Assembly: GCA_016870195.1 (NCBI GenBank)
Contig: VGCC01000001.1
Location: forward strand, 62,001 to 126,000
Reading direction: 5' to 3'
Origin: Actinomycetota bacterium
GTDB taxonomy: Bacteria > Actinomycetota > Actinomycetes > S36-B12
Length of the DNA stretch: 64,000 nt
The translations under genes and the position numbers were made by a program. Below, piece after piece: positions 53,491 through 62,577 of the stretch; the first letter of the stretch is position 1, and each line of letters starts with the position of its first letter. The notes under the pieces are model-generated. The model made no database searches and was not told where the DNA came from. It saw only the letters and a list, made by a program, of their open reading frames with translations.

Positions 53491-54437
53491 GGCGCAATCC
53501 TGTCAGGGACGGAGCGCCTACCCCCGGTGGAGATGACGACGGCGACGAAAGCGAGCACCACGCCGAGGACTAACCCAATATCGACGTAGTCGGTGAAGAC
53601 CAGGTCGAGGACGATCGATCCCAGCAACTGGCCGGCAATCGCCAGCAGGGCCTGGCGGAGGACTCCCACACGGCCCACAACCCAGGCCGTCGTCGTCACG
53701 AAGATCACTCCGATCAGCCCACCGGTGTAGAGCCACGCATGCGAATCGGTCGGGATGTCGAGTCTCGTTAGACCCGTGGACGCCACGATAGCGACGGCGA
53801 CGAGGAGGGCGCTCGTGCCGACGATGAAATTCATCCATGCCGCTACCAGGGGCTCGCCAGAGGCGGCGCTGACGCGTCCGTTGATGGCCGCCTGAACTCC
53901 CAGCGCGGCACCGGCCAAAAGTCCCAACACCACGAGCAAGAGTGAAAGCCCTGCACCGCCCCATCGTCCAACAACGGCGCACCCGACCGCTGCAATCGCG
54001 ATGATTGCCGAGATCACCCGCGCACTCGACACCGGTTGACGACCGTAAGGGCCCAAGCCCATCCGATCCACGATCAACGACGCCGTGACTTGACCCGCGA
54101 CTGTGGTGATGGCGAACAGCGCTACGCCTCCCACCGGGACCGACATGCTCTGCGTCACGACGAAAAACGCGCCCAGAAGCCCACCGAAGACCTGCCAACG
54201 GGGAATCGCTCCCGTGCGGGTGGCGGCGGAGAGAACGCGCATACCGACACGCATACGCGGTAATGCAAGACCCATCAGCGTGAGAAGGATCAGACCGACC
54301 CCGAACGAGATGAGGGCCGCCTCGAGACCGTTGCCGAGCACATCCGCGAGCGAGCCGTTTACCTGCGACTGGAGCGCAGCAAGGGCCCCCACGCTGACGG
54401 CCGCGGTCATGGGCCAGAACGTGCGATGCGGCGTCAT
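53487..54437 (-). CDS. DMT-superfamily transporter (YdcZ-like)
   Basis: 316 aa, ~10 transmembrane helices in two similar halves. The first half has [30 protein letters not shown] and the second [31 protein letters not shown]; this internal duplication with Q-x-x-N-G-x is typical of the DUF606/YdcZ group. The substrate is unknown. Located between purH and folD, overlapping folD by 4 nt and starting 1 nt after purH, which hints at a link to purine or folate metabolism without proving it. Confidence 0.85.
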   Translation of the reverse strand: MTPHRTFWPMTAAVSVGALAALQSQVNGSLADVLGNGLEAALISFGVGLILLTLMGLALPRMRVGMRVLSAATRTGAIPRWQVFGGLLGAFFVVTQSMSVPVGGVALFAITTVAGQVTASLIVDRMGLGPYGRQPVSSARVISAIIAIAAVGCAVVGRWGGAGLSLLLVVLGLLAGAALGVQAAINGRVSAASGEPLVAAWMNFIVGTSALLVAVAIVASTGLTRLDIPTDSHAWLYTGGLIGVIFVTTTAWVVGRVGVLRQALLAIAGQLLGSIVLDLVFTDYVDIGLVLGVVLAFVAVVISTGGRRSVPDRIAP

Positions 54438-54438
54438 G

Positions 54439-55989
54439 TCAGTGGAAGAAGTGCCGCGTGGCGGTGAAATACATCGTCACACCGCGCGCATCGGCCGCAG
54501 CGATGACCTCGGCGTCACGCACGGACCCGCCGGGTTGCACCACCGCAGCAACCCCCGCGTCGAGCAGCACCTCCAGGCCATCGGCGAAGGGGAAGAAGGC
54601 ATCCGAGGCTGCGACCGATCCGGCGGCCCGATCACCAGCGCGCTCCACCGACAGGCGCGCCGCGTCGACACGGTTCACCTGTCCCATACCCACACCGACT
54701 GCCGCACCATCCTGCGCGAGCAGGATGGCATTGGACTTAACCGATCGACAGGCTCGCCAGGCGAACTCGAGATCGGCGAGGACTGAGGGATCCGCAGGAC
54801 GACCGCTGACCAGTGTCCAGGCACCCGGGTCGTCACCCACCGCGTCGATGCTGTCCACCGTTTGGGCGAGCATTCCCCCGCTGACCGTACGGACTTCGAC
54901 ATGCCTTCCCGGATGCGGTCCTGGCACGCGCAGAATGCGGAGGTTCTTGCGCTGCCGGAGGAGTTCGAGCGCATCGGCGTCGAAGCCGGGGGCGACGATC
55001 ACCTCGGTGAAGACGTCTCCGATTGACTCGGCCATCGCGTGGGTGACCGGGCGATTGGCAGCGATCACGCCACCGAAGGCAGAGACCGGATCGGTGGCAT
55101 GCGCTTTCCGGTACGCGTCTGCGATATCGCTCCCCAGGGCGATTCCGCAGGGATTGGCGTGCTTGATGATCGCGACCGCCGGCTCGGTGAAGTCGAAGGC
55201 GGCACGACGAGCTGCGTCCGCATCCACCACGTTGTTGTAGGACATCGGCTTACCGTGAAGCTGCTCCGACGCTGCGATTCCAGGTTCGTGCTGTGCGGCG
55301 AGGTACAACGCCGCCGACTGGTGTGGGTTCTCGCCGTACCGAAGAACCTCGCCCCTGCTCCACGCCTGGGCCGTCCAACGCGGGAAGTTCTCGGGGTCGG
55401 CCTGACGCATCATCCAGCGACCCACCGCGATGTCATAGGTAGCAGTGTGTGCGAAAGCCTCAGCGGCAAGCTCCTGACGTTGCAGCAGATCGAAACCTCC
55501 TGCGCGCACCGCGTGGAGCACCTCCTGATACCGCGCAGGAGAGACGACAACCGCAACATTCGCATGATTCTTCGCCGAGGCGCGGATCATCGCGGGTCCG
55601 CCGATGTCGATCTGCTCGACACACTCCTCGACCGAGGCGCCCGACGCAACTGTCTGCGTGAACGGGTAAAGGTTCACGATGACGAGGGTGAATGGCTCGA
55701 TCTCAAGATCAATGAGCTGCTGCTGATGGGACTCGAGTCGAAGGTCCGCCAGCAGGCCTGCGTGCACGCGCGGGTGGAGTGTCTTCACGCGACCGTCGAG
55801 GCATTCGGGGAAACCGGTGAGATCCTCGACTGGCGTGACCGGGATCCCCGCTGCTGCGATGATCGACGCCGTCGATCCGGTGGACACGATCGCGACACCC
55901 GCCTCATGGAGTCCAGCCGCTAACTCCGACACACCCTGCTTGTCGTAGACCGAGATCAGAGCGCGCGTGATGGGGATGCGATCAGCCAT
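54439..55989 (-). CDS. purH: Bifunctional AICAR formyltransferase/IMP cyclohydrolase
   Basis: 516 aa from ATG 55989. Final two steps of IMP synthesis. N-terminal IMP cyclohydrolase domain: [39 protein letters not shown]-terminal transformylase: [16 protein letters not shown] with the catalytic Lys-His, and [32 protein letters not shown]. The ATG overlaps the purN stop by 8 nt (ATGGCTGA), coupling the two 10-formyl-THF users. Confidence 0.96.
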   Translation of the reverse strand: MADRIPITRALISVYDKQGVSELAAGLHEAGVAIVSTGSTASIIAAAGIPVTPVEDLTGFPECLDGRVKTLHPRVHAGLLADLRLESHQQQLIDLEIEPFTLVIVNLYPFTQTVASGASVEECVEQIDIGGPAMIRASAKNHANVAVVVSPARYQEVLHAVRAGGFDLLQRQELAAEAFAHTATYDIAVGRWMMRQADPENFPRWTAQAWSRGEVLRYGENPHQSAALYLAAQHEPGIAASEQLHGKPMSYNNVVDADAARRAAFDFTEPAVAIIKHANPCGIALGSDIADAYRKAHATDPVSAFGGVIAANRPVTHAMAESIGDVFTEVIVAPGFDADALELLRQRKNLRILRVPGPHPGRHVEVRTVSGGMLAQTVDSIDAVGDDPGAWTLVSGRPADPSVLADLEFAWRACRSVKSNAILLAQDGAAVGVGMGQVNRVDAARLSVERAGDRAAGSVAASDAFFPFADGLEVLLDAGVAAVVQPGGSVRDAEVIAAADARGVTMYFTATRHFFH

Positions 55990-56551
55990 GGCGCACTCCA
56001 GCAGGTTCCGCAACCAATGATGCGACCACCTCGACGAGGAGCACTCGCTCGACCTCCTTGATGCGCTCGTGGAGGCTGCCCTCGTCATCTCCCTCACGCA
56101 CCTCCACGGGCTGCTGGGCGAGGATCGGCCCGGAGTCCACCCCGTGATCGACGACGTGGACGGTGCATCCAGTCCACGTCACCCCGTAGGCCAACGCATC
56201 ACGCACCGCGTGCGCCCCGGGGAACGCGGGCAGCAGGGCTGGATGCGAGTTGATGATGCGGCCCGCATACGCGTCAACAACTTCCGACCCAAGGACGCGC
56301 ATAAAACCCGCGCACACGATGAGGTCTGGTTGATACCCCTCGATCATTGCGAGCAATTCACGATTCCAGGCATCGCGATCGCTTCCGAGGACCACCGCGA
56401 ACGTCGGTATCTGCTTCGCTTGGGCCCGATCCAATGCCTGGCAGTCGGGTACGTCGGTACCCACGGCCACGATGTGCTCACCGATACGGGAGTCGAGGAG
56501 GGCTTGGAGAAGCGTGCCCGACCCGGATGCCAGGACGAGGACGCGAGCCAC
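55982..56551 (-). CDS. purN: Phosphoribosylglycinamide formyltransferase
   Basis: 189 aa from GTG 56551. Formylates GAR with 10-formyl-THF. Motifs: [18 protein letters not shown] (usual GSGSNLQ reads GSGTLLQ), [33 protein letters not shown] with the catalytic Asn/His, and [16 protein letters not shown] with the Asp. TAGGGT stands 6 nt before the GTG in a 24-nt gap after the preceding membrane protein gene, so purN-purH-exporter-folD-DUF3017 can be a separate unit. Confidence 0.95.
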   Translation of the reverse strand: MARVLVLASGSGTLLQALLDSRIGEHIVAVGTDVPDCQALDRAQAKQIPTFAVVLGSDRDAWNRELLAMIEGYQPDLIVCAGFMRVLGSEVVDAYAGRIINSHPALLPAFPGAHAVRDALAYGVTWTGCTVHVVDHGVDSGPILAQQPVEVREGDDEGSLHERIKEVERVLLVEVVASLVAEPAGVRHG

Positions 56552-56557
56552 GCTCCG

Positions 56558-56563
56558 ACCCTA
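56558..56563 (-). promoter_or_regulatory. -10 element of leaderless purN operon
   Basis: TAGGGT on the minus strand, 6 nt before GTG 56551. Confidence 0.6.
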
Positions 56564-56575
56564 ACGGCACCGTGA

Positions 56576-57262
56576 TTACAGAACGGTTTCCGAGTTCATC
56601 TGGCGATAAAGATTGGCGGTCACCAGGGCAACGAACGGAAGCGCGATGAGGGTGAGCAGGCCGAAGAGCATGGATCCGATCAGGAGGACCGTCAGGTTGA
56701 GTGCCATCGCCACGAACGCGGCACCGAAGTTGGCACGCACGATGCGGACACTGCCGGAGAAGGAGGCGCCGAGCCCCGTTCCGCGATCGACGGCGAAGTA
56801 CGGGGCGAACTGTAGGAAGAGGATCACCAGGATGCCCGGCACGATCAAGAGGAGCACCCCGAGGCCCACCAACAACGAGTAGAGGATCTGGGTGACCAGG
56901 TAGACCGCCAGGTTCTGTCCACTGAGTAACGCGTCGAACGCCGGAGTCCGCCCCTGCGTCGACCAGAGGGCACCGCGGATGACACCGACCGTGGTGAGGT
57001 AGATCAGCACCTGCAAGAACAGCACGATGCCGATGGAGGTGAGTGCGGGACTCCCCAAGGCCGAGGTACAGGCCGCCTCCTGGCCCGGGGTCTGGGGGTC
57101 GACGCACTGCACCAGGAGTCCCTGCAGTGGCTCGAGGCTGATCACCTGGAGGAACTGGGCCGCCGTGACGACGGCCGCAAGCGACAGGAATGCGAGGAAG
57201 TTCCGCCGGAAGGTGTCCAGGGACCAGCGAAGTGCCTGACCGACGTCTACCGAGGAACCCAC
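56576..57262 (-). CDS. Integral membrane protein of unknown function
   Basis: 228 aa from GTG 57262. About five to six helices, e.g. FLAFLSLAAVVTAAQFLQVI, IGIVLFLQVLIYLTTVGVI, YSLLVGLGVLLLIVPGILVILFLQF and LTVLLIGSMLFGLLTLIALPFVALV. The layout (VPGILVILFLQFAPYFAVDRG) resembles the membrane domain fused to some glycerophosphodiester phosphodiesterases and DUF975/YciC-like proteins, without any catalytic domain. It overlaps the PerM-like gene end by 16 nt, so it is made from the same transcript. Confidence 0.7.
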   Translation of the reverse strand: MGSSVDVGQALRWSLDTFRRNFLAFLSLAAVVTAAQFLQVISLEPLQGLLVQCVDPQTPGQEAACTSALGSPALTSIGIVLFLQVLIYLTTVGVIRGALWSTQGRTPAFDALLSGQNLAVYLVTQILYSLLVGLGVLLLIVPGILVILFLQFAPYFAVDRGTGLGASFSGSVRIVRANFGAAFVAMALNLTVLLIGSMLFGLLTLIALPFVALVTANLYRQMNSETVL

Positions 57263-58470
57263 AACTCTCCGTCCACCCTTTCGAGTATGTCAGGTTCCGC
57301 CACTCTGAGCGTTGGACGTCGTGGGCGCCGCATAAGAAGTGCAGTGGGCACCATGCCCACCACGAGTCCGATCCACGCGAGTGATGCCGCGAACTCTGGC
57401 AGCGGGCCGAGGAACGACAGTCGCATCTCGCCGAGCGAGCCTGAAGCTGCCCAGGCCAGCGCGGCCATCATGAATGCGGCCCCCGTCGCAGCAAGGAGAG
57501 CGATCACCAGGCGCATCAAGGTCTGCTCACCTGCCGCCCGACGCGCGATGAAGTAACCGGTCAGTAATCCGGAGGCGACAGTGATGCACGGGTAAAGCCA
57601 CGCGAGTGGGACCGCCGTCTCCGGGAACGCCGCGATGATTGGGATGAGGGGGACATCGGCGGGTGACGTCACGGCGAGGAACGGACTCACCAACGAGTCG
57701 GAGCCGAGACTGAAGCCCGCTCCCAGGATGTAGGAGGCCGCCCAGAGGAGGAGCGTCGGCAGGAATGCGAGCGTGATGAGCAGAAGCGACACCGCACCGA
57801 CGAACCCTCCACCCACAAGGGTCTGCACTTGAAGCACATCGGAGAAGCGCGCGATGAGCCAACCGATCAGGAGCAGCGCACCCGCACCCACCAGCGACGC
57901 GATCGCCACGACTACGGCACGCACCACGATCATCACCCAGGCGGGGATATGCGTACGAATGTGGAGCGCGAGTCCGCTCGAGCGCCGCGCACCGATCCCA
58001 CCGGCGACGAGTGCGATCAGCCCAGTGTGCAGCGCGACCCGCGGTAGTGACGCGGTCCACTCGGGTGAGCGGGTCAGGAGAAGGACACCGGCGGCGAGAC
58101 CCGCGTAGGTGACCGCGAACGCTCCGATTCCCACCAGGTACTCGATCGAGTTGCTCACCCGGGACGTGCGCCCCCACCACGCTCCCGCTCCGTAGGTCAG
58201 GAACGCGACGCCGATGGTCAACCCCCAGGGCACCAACGTGTAGTGGACCGTCTGCACGGTCAGCATCACCCCGTGGACCGGCGCCGACCACAGGACACCG
58301 GCCAGCAAGATCCAGGCGAGGAAGCCGGACTGCTCCTCGGGTGCACTCATGGCCGTTACGGAGACCACTAGCGCCACCACGAGGTACCCGATCACCGCGG
58401 CGACCAGCGCTGCGAGCACCGCGAGCGCGACGCGCCCGACCCGGGGCGCCCAGACGCGCAGATGCTTCAC
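57247..58470 (-). CDS. perM: DUF6350 / PerM-like multispanning membrane protein
   Basis: 407 aa from GTG 58470, ~10 transmembrane helices. VVALVVSVTAMSAPEEQSGFLAWILLAGVLWSAPVHGVML and the middle GAGFSLGSDSLVSPFLAVTSPADVPLIPIIAAFPE are characteristic of the actinobacterial DUF6350 group, which includes mycobacterial PerM, a protein needed for normal cell division under stress. In Mycobacterium tuberculosis the gene sits between sucCD and purN-purH as here; the symbol rests mainly on that synteny. Confidence 0.75.
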   Translation of the reverse strand: MKHLRVWAPRVGRVALAVLAALVAAVIGYLVVALVVSVTAMSAPEEQSGFLAWILLAGVLWSAPVHGVMLTVQTVHYTLVPWGLTIGVAFLTYGAGAWWGRTSRVSNSIEYLVGIGAFAVTYAGLAAGVLLLTRSPEWTASLPRVALHTGLIALVAGGIGARRSSGLALHIRTHIPAWVMIVVRAVVVAIASLVGAGALLLIGWLIARFSDVLQVQTLVGGGFVGAVSLLLITLAFLPTLLLWAASYILGAGFSLGSDSLVSPFLAVTSPADVPLIPIIAAFPETAVPLAWLYPCITVASGLLTGYFIARRAAGEQTLMRLVIALLAATGAAFMMAALAWAASGSLGEMRLSFLGPLPEFAASLAWIGLVVGMVPTALLMRRPRRPTLRVAEPDILERVDGELWVPR

Positions 58471-58519
58471 ACCCCCAGGGTGTCAGCCGCGTCCCCTAGG
58501 ACTCGGGTTGCCACACCGA

Positions 58520-59278
58520 TCACCCGTGTAACAGCAGCCACAGGGATGCCACGGCACTCAGCGCCAGGGCCACCCGGACGAAGACGGTCTGGTCCATGCG
58601 TCGGAACACCTTGACCCCGACGAACGCACCCACCGCCGTCAGCGGAGCGAAGAGCGCTCCAATCATCAGCGACTCCTGCGTCACTAAGCCCAGGCCCACC
58701 ACAAACGGGACCTTGCTCAGATTCAGAATGAAGAAGAACCAGACCGACGTGCCCATGAAGACCAGCATCGGTACCCGCATCCTCACCAGATACAGGCTCA
58801 TCGCGGCACCGCCCGCATTCGCCGCGAGGGTCGTCACCCCTGCGAGAACGCCGAAGAAAGACGCGATGACCCGGTCCTTGACGGTCACCGTGGATGACGG
58901 TTCCTGCAGGCCTCCCCGCATCCGAATCCATTCGAGGATCGCCGAGGTCAGGATCAACCCACCGACAACCCGGCCCACCGTCGTGATGTCCGCGTACACG
59001 AAGAGGGCGGCGGTCAACGCGAATCCGACGAGCAAGCCGGGAATGAGACGAAGCAGCAATCGCCACTGGACATGTTGGCGATAGATCGCGAGCGCGATCA
59101 GGTCACCGAAGATCAGAAGCGGTACCGAGAATCCCGCGGCCACCGTCGGAGTCAGGGCCAATGCCATCACCGGCCCGGTCAGCACACCGAGAACGGGCAT
59201 CGCCGTCTTGGAAATGCCATAGAGGAATACGCAGAACCCCACCGTGATGATCAGGACCGGGGTCCAGACCTCAGGCAA
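58520..59278 (-). CDS. TauE/SafE-family transporter
   Basis: 252 aa from TTG 59278. Seven to eight helices in two similar halves, e.g. VLIITVGFCVFLYGISKTAMPVLGVLTGPVMAL and FFGVLAGVTTLAANAGGAAMSLYLVRMRVPMLVFMGTSVWFF. The pattern GxxKTxMP and the AxxxGxxxxLYL stretch indicate sulfite exporter/anion permease TauE family. The substrate is unknown (sulfite, sulfonates or other organic anions in relatives). The start is a rare TTG that overlaps the vapC stop by 8 nt (TTGCCTGA). Confidence 0.85.
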   Translation of the reverse strand: MPEVWTPVLIITVGFCVFLYGISKTAMPVLGVLTGPVMALALTPTVAAGFSVPLLIFGDLIALAIYRQHVQWRLLLRLIPGLLVGFALTAALFVYADITTVGRVVGGLILTSAILEWIRMRGGLQEPSSTVTVKDRVIASFFGVLAGVTTLAANAGGAAMSLYLVRMRVPMLVFMGTSVWFFFILNLSKVPFVVGLGLVTQESLMIGALFAPLTAVGAFVGVKVFRRMDQTVFVRVALALSAVASLWLLLHG

Positions 59279-59672
59279 CGACTACGCCTGCCTCCGATGC
59301 AGCCCGAAGCAATTCGCGATCGAGCGTTACGAGGGGCCAGCCGCTCCTCAGCGCCACGTCAAGATAAGAAGCGTCGTAGGAGGTCAATCCGCGGTCGATC
59401 GCCAACTGCATGATGGTTGGCGTTGGAGATTCGTCAATCACTGCGACAGGTAACGAGAGGATCTCCGCAAGCATGGTCCGCGCGGAGTCGACCAAGAGTC
59501 CGCGAGAGCGAACATGCGTGGCGATGACGTTCGCAACCTCGAGTCTCCAAATCGCGGGGACAACCGGAACCAGCTCATCGAGTAGATCAATCTTCGCCCA
59601 CGCGGGGCCCGAATCGGGCTTGGTCAGGAACCACGACAAGCACACGGAGGCGTCAAGAACAAAAGCATTCAC
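59271..59672 (-). CDS. vapC: PIN-domain toxin, VapC family (locus 2)
   Basis: 133 aa from ATG 59672, overlapping the antitoxin stop (ATGA). VLDASVCLSWFL has the first Asp of the PIN site, LEVANVIATHVR the Glu, and SYDASYLDVALRSGWPLVTLDRELLRAA the C-terminal Asp pair. Most similar in style to actinobacterial VapC of the Phd-paired group, and clearly different from the toxin at 21.9 kb. Confidence 0.9.
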   Translation of the reverse strand: MNAFVLDASVCLSWFLTKPDSGPAWAKIDLLDELVPVVPAIWRLEVANVIATHVRSRGLLVDSARTMLAEILSLPVAVIDESPTPTIMQLAIDRGLTSYDASYLDVALRSGWPLVTLDRELLRAASEAGVVVA

Positions 59673-59941
59673 AGGCGCCCTTCGCGCTTCATGTCAGAGA
59701 TCTCCTCAAGTGACGCGGTGAGATCCCCGCCAGCAATCTGGGCCTGTATTCCTTCGATGCGAAGTCGAAGTTCGGCGGCCGAGGAGCGACGCACGGGTGG
59801 AACGAGTCGTGCCACGGGCTTCCCGTGTCGGGTGATGGTGATCACCTCACCAGCTTCGGCACGAGAGACGAGGTCCGACAGATGGGTCTTCGCCTCGAAG
59901 AGCCCCACGCTCACATCACTCTGGAGCTCCACAACGGTCAT
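59669..59941 (-). CDS. vapB: Phd/YefM-type antitoxin (locus 2)
   Basis: 90 aa from ATG 59941. VGLFEAKTHLSDLVSRAEAGEVITITRHGKPVARLVP is a complete Phd/YefM DNA-binding domain. The C-terminal ~35 residues (LRLRIEGIQAQIAGGDLTASLEEISDMKREGRL) should bind the toxin. TACGAT stands 6 nt before the ATG. A palindrome at 59976-59989 may be the operator. Confidence 0.88.
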   Translation of the reverse strand: MTVVELQSDVSVGLFEAKTHLSDLVSRAEAGEVITITRHGKPVARLVPPVRRSSAAELRLRIEGIQAQIAGGDLTASLEEISDMKREGRL

Positions 59942-59947
59942 ACCGGC

Positions 59948-59953
59948 ATCGTA
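59948..59953 (-). promoter_or_regulatory. -10 element of leaderless vapBC (locus 2)
   Basis: TACGAT on the minus strand, 6 nt before ATG 59941. Confidence 0.55.
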
Positions 59954-59975
59954 TGCGATTCGGAACCCAACTTCA

Positions 59976-59989
59976 ACTAGAAATCTAGT
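59976..59989. repeat. Palindrome ACTAG-AAAT-CTAGT upstream of vapBC locus 2
   Basis: Perfect 5-bp arms with a 4-nt spacer in an A+T-rich island, directly after the sucD stop (59990-59992) and ~22 bp upstream of the vapB -10. A candidate autoregulatory operator; too short and A+T-rich to be a convincing sucD terminator. Confidence 0.45.
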
Positions 59990-60865
59990 CTATTTTAGGG
60001 AGCCCATGATGTCGCGCATGACGCGTGCGGTAGCCGACGGCGTCTTGCCAACGCGCACACCCACTGCCTCCAGTGCCTCCTGCTTCGCCGTGGCCGTTCC
60101 CGCGGAGCCCGAGACGATCGCTCCCGCGTGCCCCATGGTCTTGCCCTCGGGAGCGGTGAAACCCGCGACGTAGCCGACCACGGGCTTCGTGACGTTGTCC
60201 TTGATGAACGCTGCGGCGCGCTCTTCGGCATCCCCGCCGATCTCGCCGATCATCACGATCGCGTCGGTGTCGGGGTCGTCTTGGAACGCAGCCAGCGCGT
60301 CGATGTGGGTGGTGCCGATGATCGGATCGCCGCCGATTCCGACGCACGTGGAGAAACCGATGTCGCGCAACTCGTACATCATCTGGTAGGTCAGCGTTCC
60401 AGACTTGGAGACCAGGCCGATGCGTCCGGGCTTGGTGATGTCGGACGGGATGATGCCGGCGTTGGACTGCCCCGGGCTGATGATGCCAGGGCAGTTGGGG
60501 CCGATCATCCGGGTTGCACCCGAATTCACCGCGTACTGAAAGAACTGCGCGGTGTCATGGACGGGAATCCCCTCGGTGATCACCACGCAGAGCGGAATGC
60601 GGGCGTCGACTGATTCCTCGACCGCACCCTTCGCGAAGCGCGGCGGCACGAAGACGACGGAGACATTGGCACCCGTTGCCGCCATCGCATCGCCGACGGA
60701 GTTGAACACCGGGATGCCATCGACGTCCTGACCCGCCTTGCCGGGGGTGACACCTGCCACCACCGCCGCGCCGCTTGCGACCATGCGCCGCGTGTGCTTG
60801 GTTCCCTCGGAACCGGTCATCCCCTGGACGAGGATCCGGCTGTCGCTATCGAGCCAGATGGCCAT
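59990..60865 (-). CDS. sucD: Succinyl-CoA synthetase alpha subunit
   Basis: 291 aa from ATG 60865. CoA-binding domain: [21 protein letters not shown] and GVTPGKAGQ. Phosphorylated His in [27 protein letters not shown] and [10 protein letters not shown] are conserved. Couples succinyl-CoA cleavage to nucleotide synthesis, with SucB/SucC encoded 5 nt upstream. Followed by the inserted vapBC locus and TauE rather than directly by perM as in mycobacteria. Confidence 0.96.
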   Translation of the reverse strand: MAIWLDSDSRILVQGMTGSEGTKHTRRMVASGAAVVAGVTPGKAGQDVDGIPVFNSVGDAMAATGANVSVVFVPPRFAKGAVEESVDARIPLCVVITEGIPVHDTAQFFQYAVNSGATRMIGPNCPGIISPGQSNAGIIPSDITKPGRIGLVSKSGTLTYQMMYELRDIGFSTCVGIGGDPIIGTTHIDALAAFQDDPDTDAIVMIGEIGGDAEERAAAFIKDNVTKPVVGYVAGFTAPEGKTMGHAGAIVSGSAGTATAKQEALEAVGVRVGKTPSATARVMRDIMGSLK

Positions 60866-60870
60866 GTCCC

Positions 60871-62058
60871 CTACTTCCCCGCCTTGGCGGCTGCTGCGAG
60901 TTCGGCCACGCGACGTGCGGCGTCGTCCATGGTTTCCACGAGTTCGATGAGTGGGTGGTGCGCCTCGGTGAGGATGCGCCTGCCCTCCTCCGCATTGTTT
61001 CCGTCGATGCGACACACGATCGGCTTCGTCGATGCGACACCACGTTGCTCGAGGACCTGAAGGCCCTGCAGGATTCCGCTCGCCACGGCATCGCACGCGG
61101 TGATCCCGCCGAAGACGTTCACGAAGACGGCTTGGACATCGGGATCGTTCAGGACGATGTCGAGTCCGTTGGCCATGACGTCGGCAGAAGCGCCACCACC
61201 GATGTCCAGGAAGTTGGCGGGCCGGACCCCACCGAACTCTTCACCCGCGTAGGCCACGACGTCGAGGGTGCTCATGACGAGCCCCGCACCATTGCCGATG
61301 ATGCCGACATCGCCGTCGAGCTTGACGTAGTTGAGATCGAGTTCCTGCGCACGCAACTCGATCGGGTCGGTCGCCTCGCGGTCGACCAGGTCCGCGTGGT
61401 GCGGATGGCGGTATCCCGCGTTGCCATCCAGGGTCACCTTGCCGTCGAGGGCAAGGACCTCACCCGTCGGAGTGAGAACGAGGGGATTCACCTCGACGAG
61501 AGTTGCGTCCTCACCCACCATCACATCCCAGAGGGACACGAGGATGTCGGCGACCGGGGCAGCGATCGCCTCGGGGAACTTCGCCGCGGTGACAATCTCC
61601 CGTGCCTTCGCGGGGCTGACCCCGTCAAGTGCATCGACGCGGATCTTGGCGAGTGCCTCGGGTTTCGTCGCTGCCACCTCTTCGATGTCCATACCTCCCT
61701 CGACACTCGCCATTGCGAGGAAGGAGCGGTTCGCGCGATCGAGGAGGAAGGAGACGTAGTACTCCTCGGCGATATCGGTTGCGGGCGTCACGAGGAGTCG
61801 CCGCACCACATGACCCTTGATATCAAGACCGAGGATCCCCTGGGCCTTGGCGAACGCGTCGTCTGGCGAATCGGCGAGCTTCACGCCTCCGGCCTTCCCG
61901 CGCCCACCGGTCTTGACCTGGGCCTTCACCACGACCGGGGCCGCGATCGCCTGAGCAGCCGAGCGCGCCTCCTCTGGAGTGACGCACACGTGACCGTCCG
62001 TCACGGGAACTCCGTGGGAACCGAAAAGTTGCTTTGCCTGGTACTCGTACAGGTCCAA
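60871..62058 (-). CDS. sucC: Succinyl-CoA synthetase beta subunit
   Basis: 395 aa from TTG 62058, supported by GAGGAG 5 nt upstream; translation starts [19 protein letters not shown], the standard SucC N-terminus. ATP-grasp domain with [43 protein letters not shown] (metal site); [14 protein letters not shown] and [18 protein letters not shown] in the C-terminal ligase domain. A TTG start may lower translation. Confidence 0.95.
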   Translation of the reverse strand: MDLYEYQAKQLFGSHGVPVTDGHVCVTPEEARSAAQAIAAPVVVKAQVKTGGRGKAGGVKLADSPDDAFAKAQGILGLDIKGHVVRRLLVTPATDIAEEYYVSFLLDRANRSFLAMASVEGGMDIEEVAATKPEALAKIRVDALDGVSPAKAREIVTAAKFPEAIAAPVADILVSLWDVMVGEDATLVEVNPLVLTPTGEVLALDGKVTLDGNAGYRHPHHADLVDREATDPIELRAQELDLNYVKLDGDVGIIGNGAGLVMSTLDVVAYAGEEFGGVRPANFLDIGGGASADVMANGLDIVLNDPDVQAVFVNVFGGITACDAVASGILQGLQVLEQRGVASTKPIVCRIDGNNAEEGRRILTEAHHPLIELVETMDDAARRVAELAAAAKAGK

Positions 62059-62097
62059 CGTCGCTCCTCGTGATGTTGTCGCGCGCCCGCGGTAAGC

Positions 62098-62499
62098 CTA
62101 GGAGGCGGCGGGAACTCGTTCGCGCACCCAGTCGACGACGTCGTGCGTGGGTGTCCCCGGCGTGAAAATCCTGGCTACGCCGAGCGCTTCGAGTTTCGGG
62201 ATGTCGTCGTCGGGGATGATGCCGCCACCGAAAACGACGATGTCTGTGGCATCACGCGCAGCGAGCAACTCCATGACCTCAGCGAAGAGCGTCATGTGCG
62301 CACCCGACAGGATCGACATCCCGATGAAGTCCGCATCCTCTTGAATCGCTGCGTCGACGATCTGCGCGGGAGTCTGATGGAGCCCGGTGTAGACAACTTC
62401 GAACCCGGCATCTCGGAGCGCGCGGGCGATGACCTTCGCACCCCGGTCGTGTCCATCGAGACCGGGTTTCGCGACCACGATCCTCACCGGCGCACCCAT
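62098..62499 (-). CDS. mcmA2: Methylmalonyl-CoA mutase B12-binding (small) subunit
   Basis: 133 aa from ATG 62499, with AGGAGG 4 nt upstream. Complete cobalamin-binding Rossmann domain: [17 protein letters not shown] contains the lower-ligand motif DGHDRG (DxHxxG), then [10 protein letters not shown] and [10 protein letters not shown]. It pairs with the catalytic subunit at 35.7-37.3 kb. It is the first gene of the sucC-sucD operon (39-nt gap), so the mutase subunit and the enzyme consuming its product succinyl-CoA share a transcript. Confidence 0.93.
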   Translation of the reverse strand: MGAPVRIVVAKPGLDGHDRGAKVIARALRDAGFEVVYTGLHQTPAQIVDAAIQEDADFIGMSILSGAHMTLFAEVMELLAARDATDIVVFGGGIIPDDDIPKLEALGVARIFTPGTPTHDVVDWVRERVPAAS

Positions 62500-62503
62500 C
62501 AAA

Positions 62504-62522
62504 CCTCCTGACAACGAGCCTA
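62504..62522 (-). promoter_or_regulatory. -10 and Shine-Dalgarno of mcmA2-sucC-sucD
   Basis: TAGGCT at 62517-62522 and AGGAGG at 62504-62509 on the minus strand before ATG 62499. Transcription would start ~62510, giving a very short leader with the ribosome binding site. Confidence 0.45.
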
Positions 62523-62565
62523 CCTTCCGGATGTGACCGGACTGTGGCGACCGTCGAAAGAACAC

Positions 62566-62571
62566 TAGAGT
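62566..62571 (+). promoter_or_regulatory. -10 element of leaderless AraC-type regulator
   Basis: TAGAGT, 6 nt before GTG 62578. Confidence 0.6.
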
Positions 62572-62577
62572 GCACAC

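Noticed and set aside
22541-59989. A common operator shared by the two vapBC loci.
   Set aside because: Locus 1 has direct AGTAAAG repeats and locus 2 an ACTAG/CTAGT palindrome; they share no sequence, in keeping with unrelated antitoxin folds.
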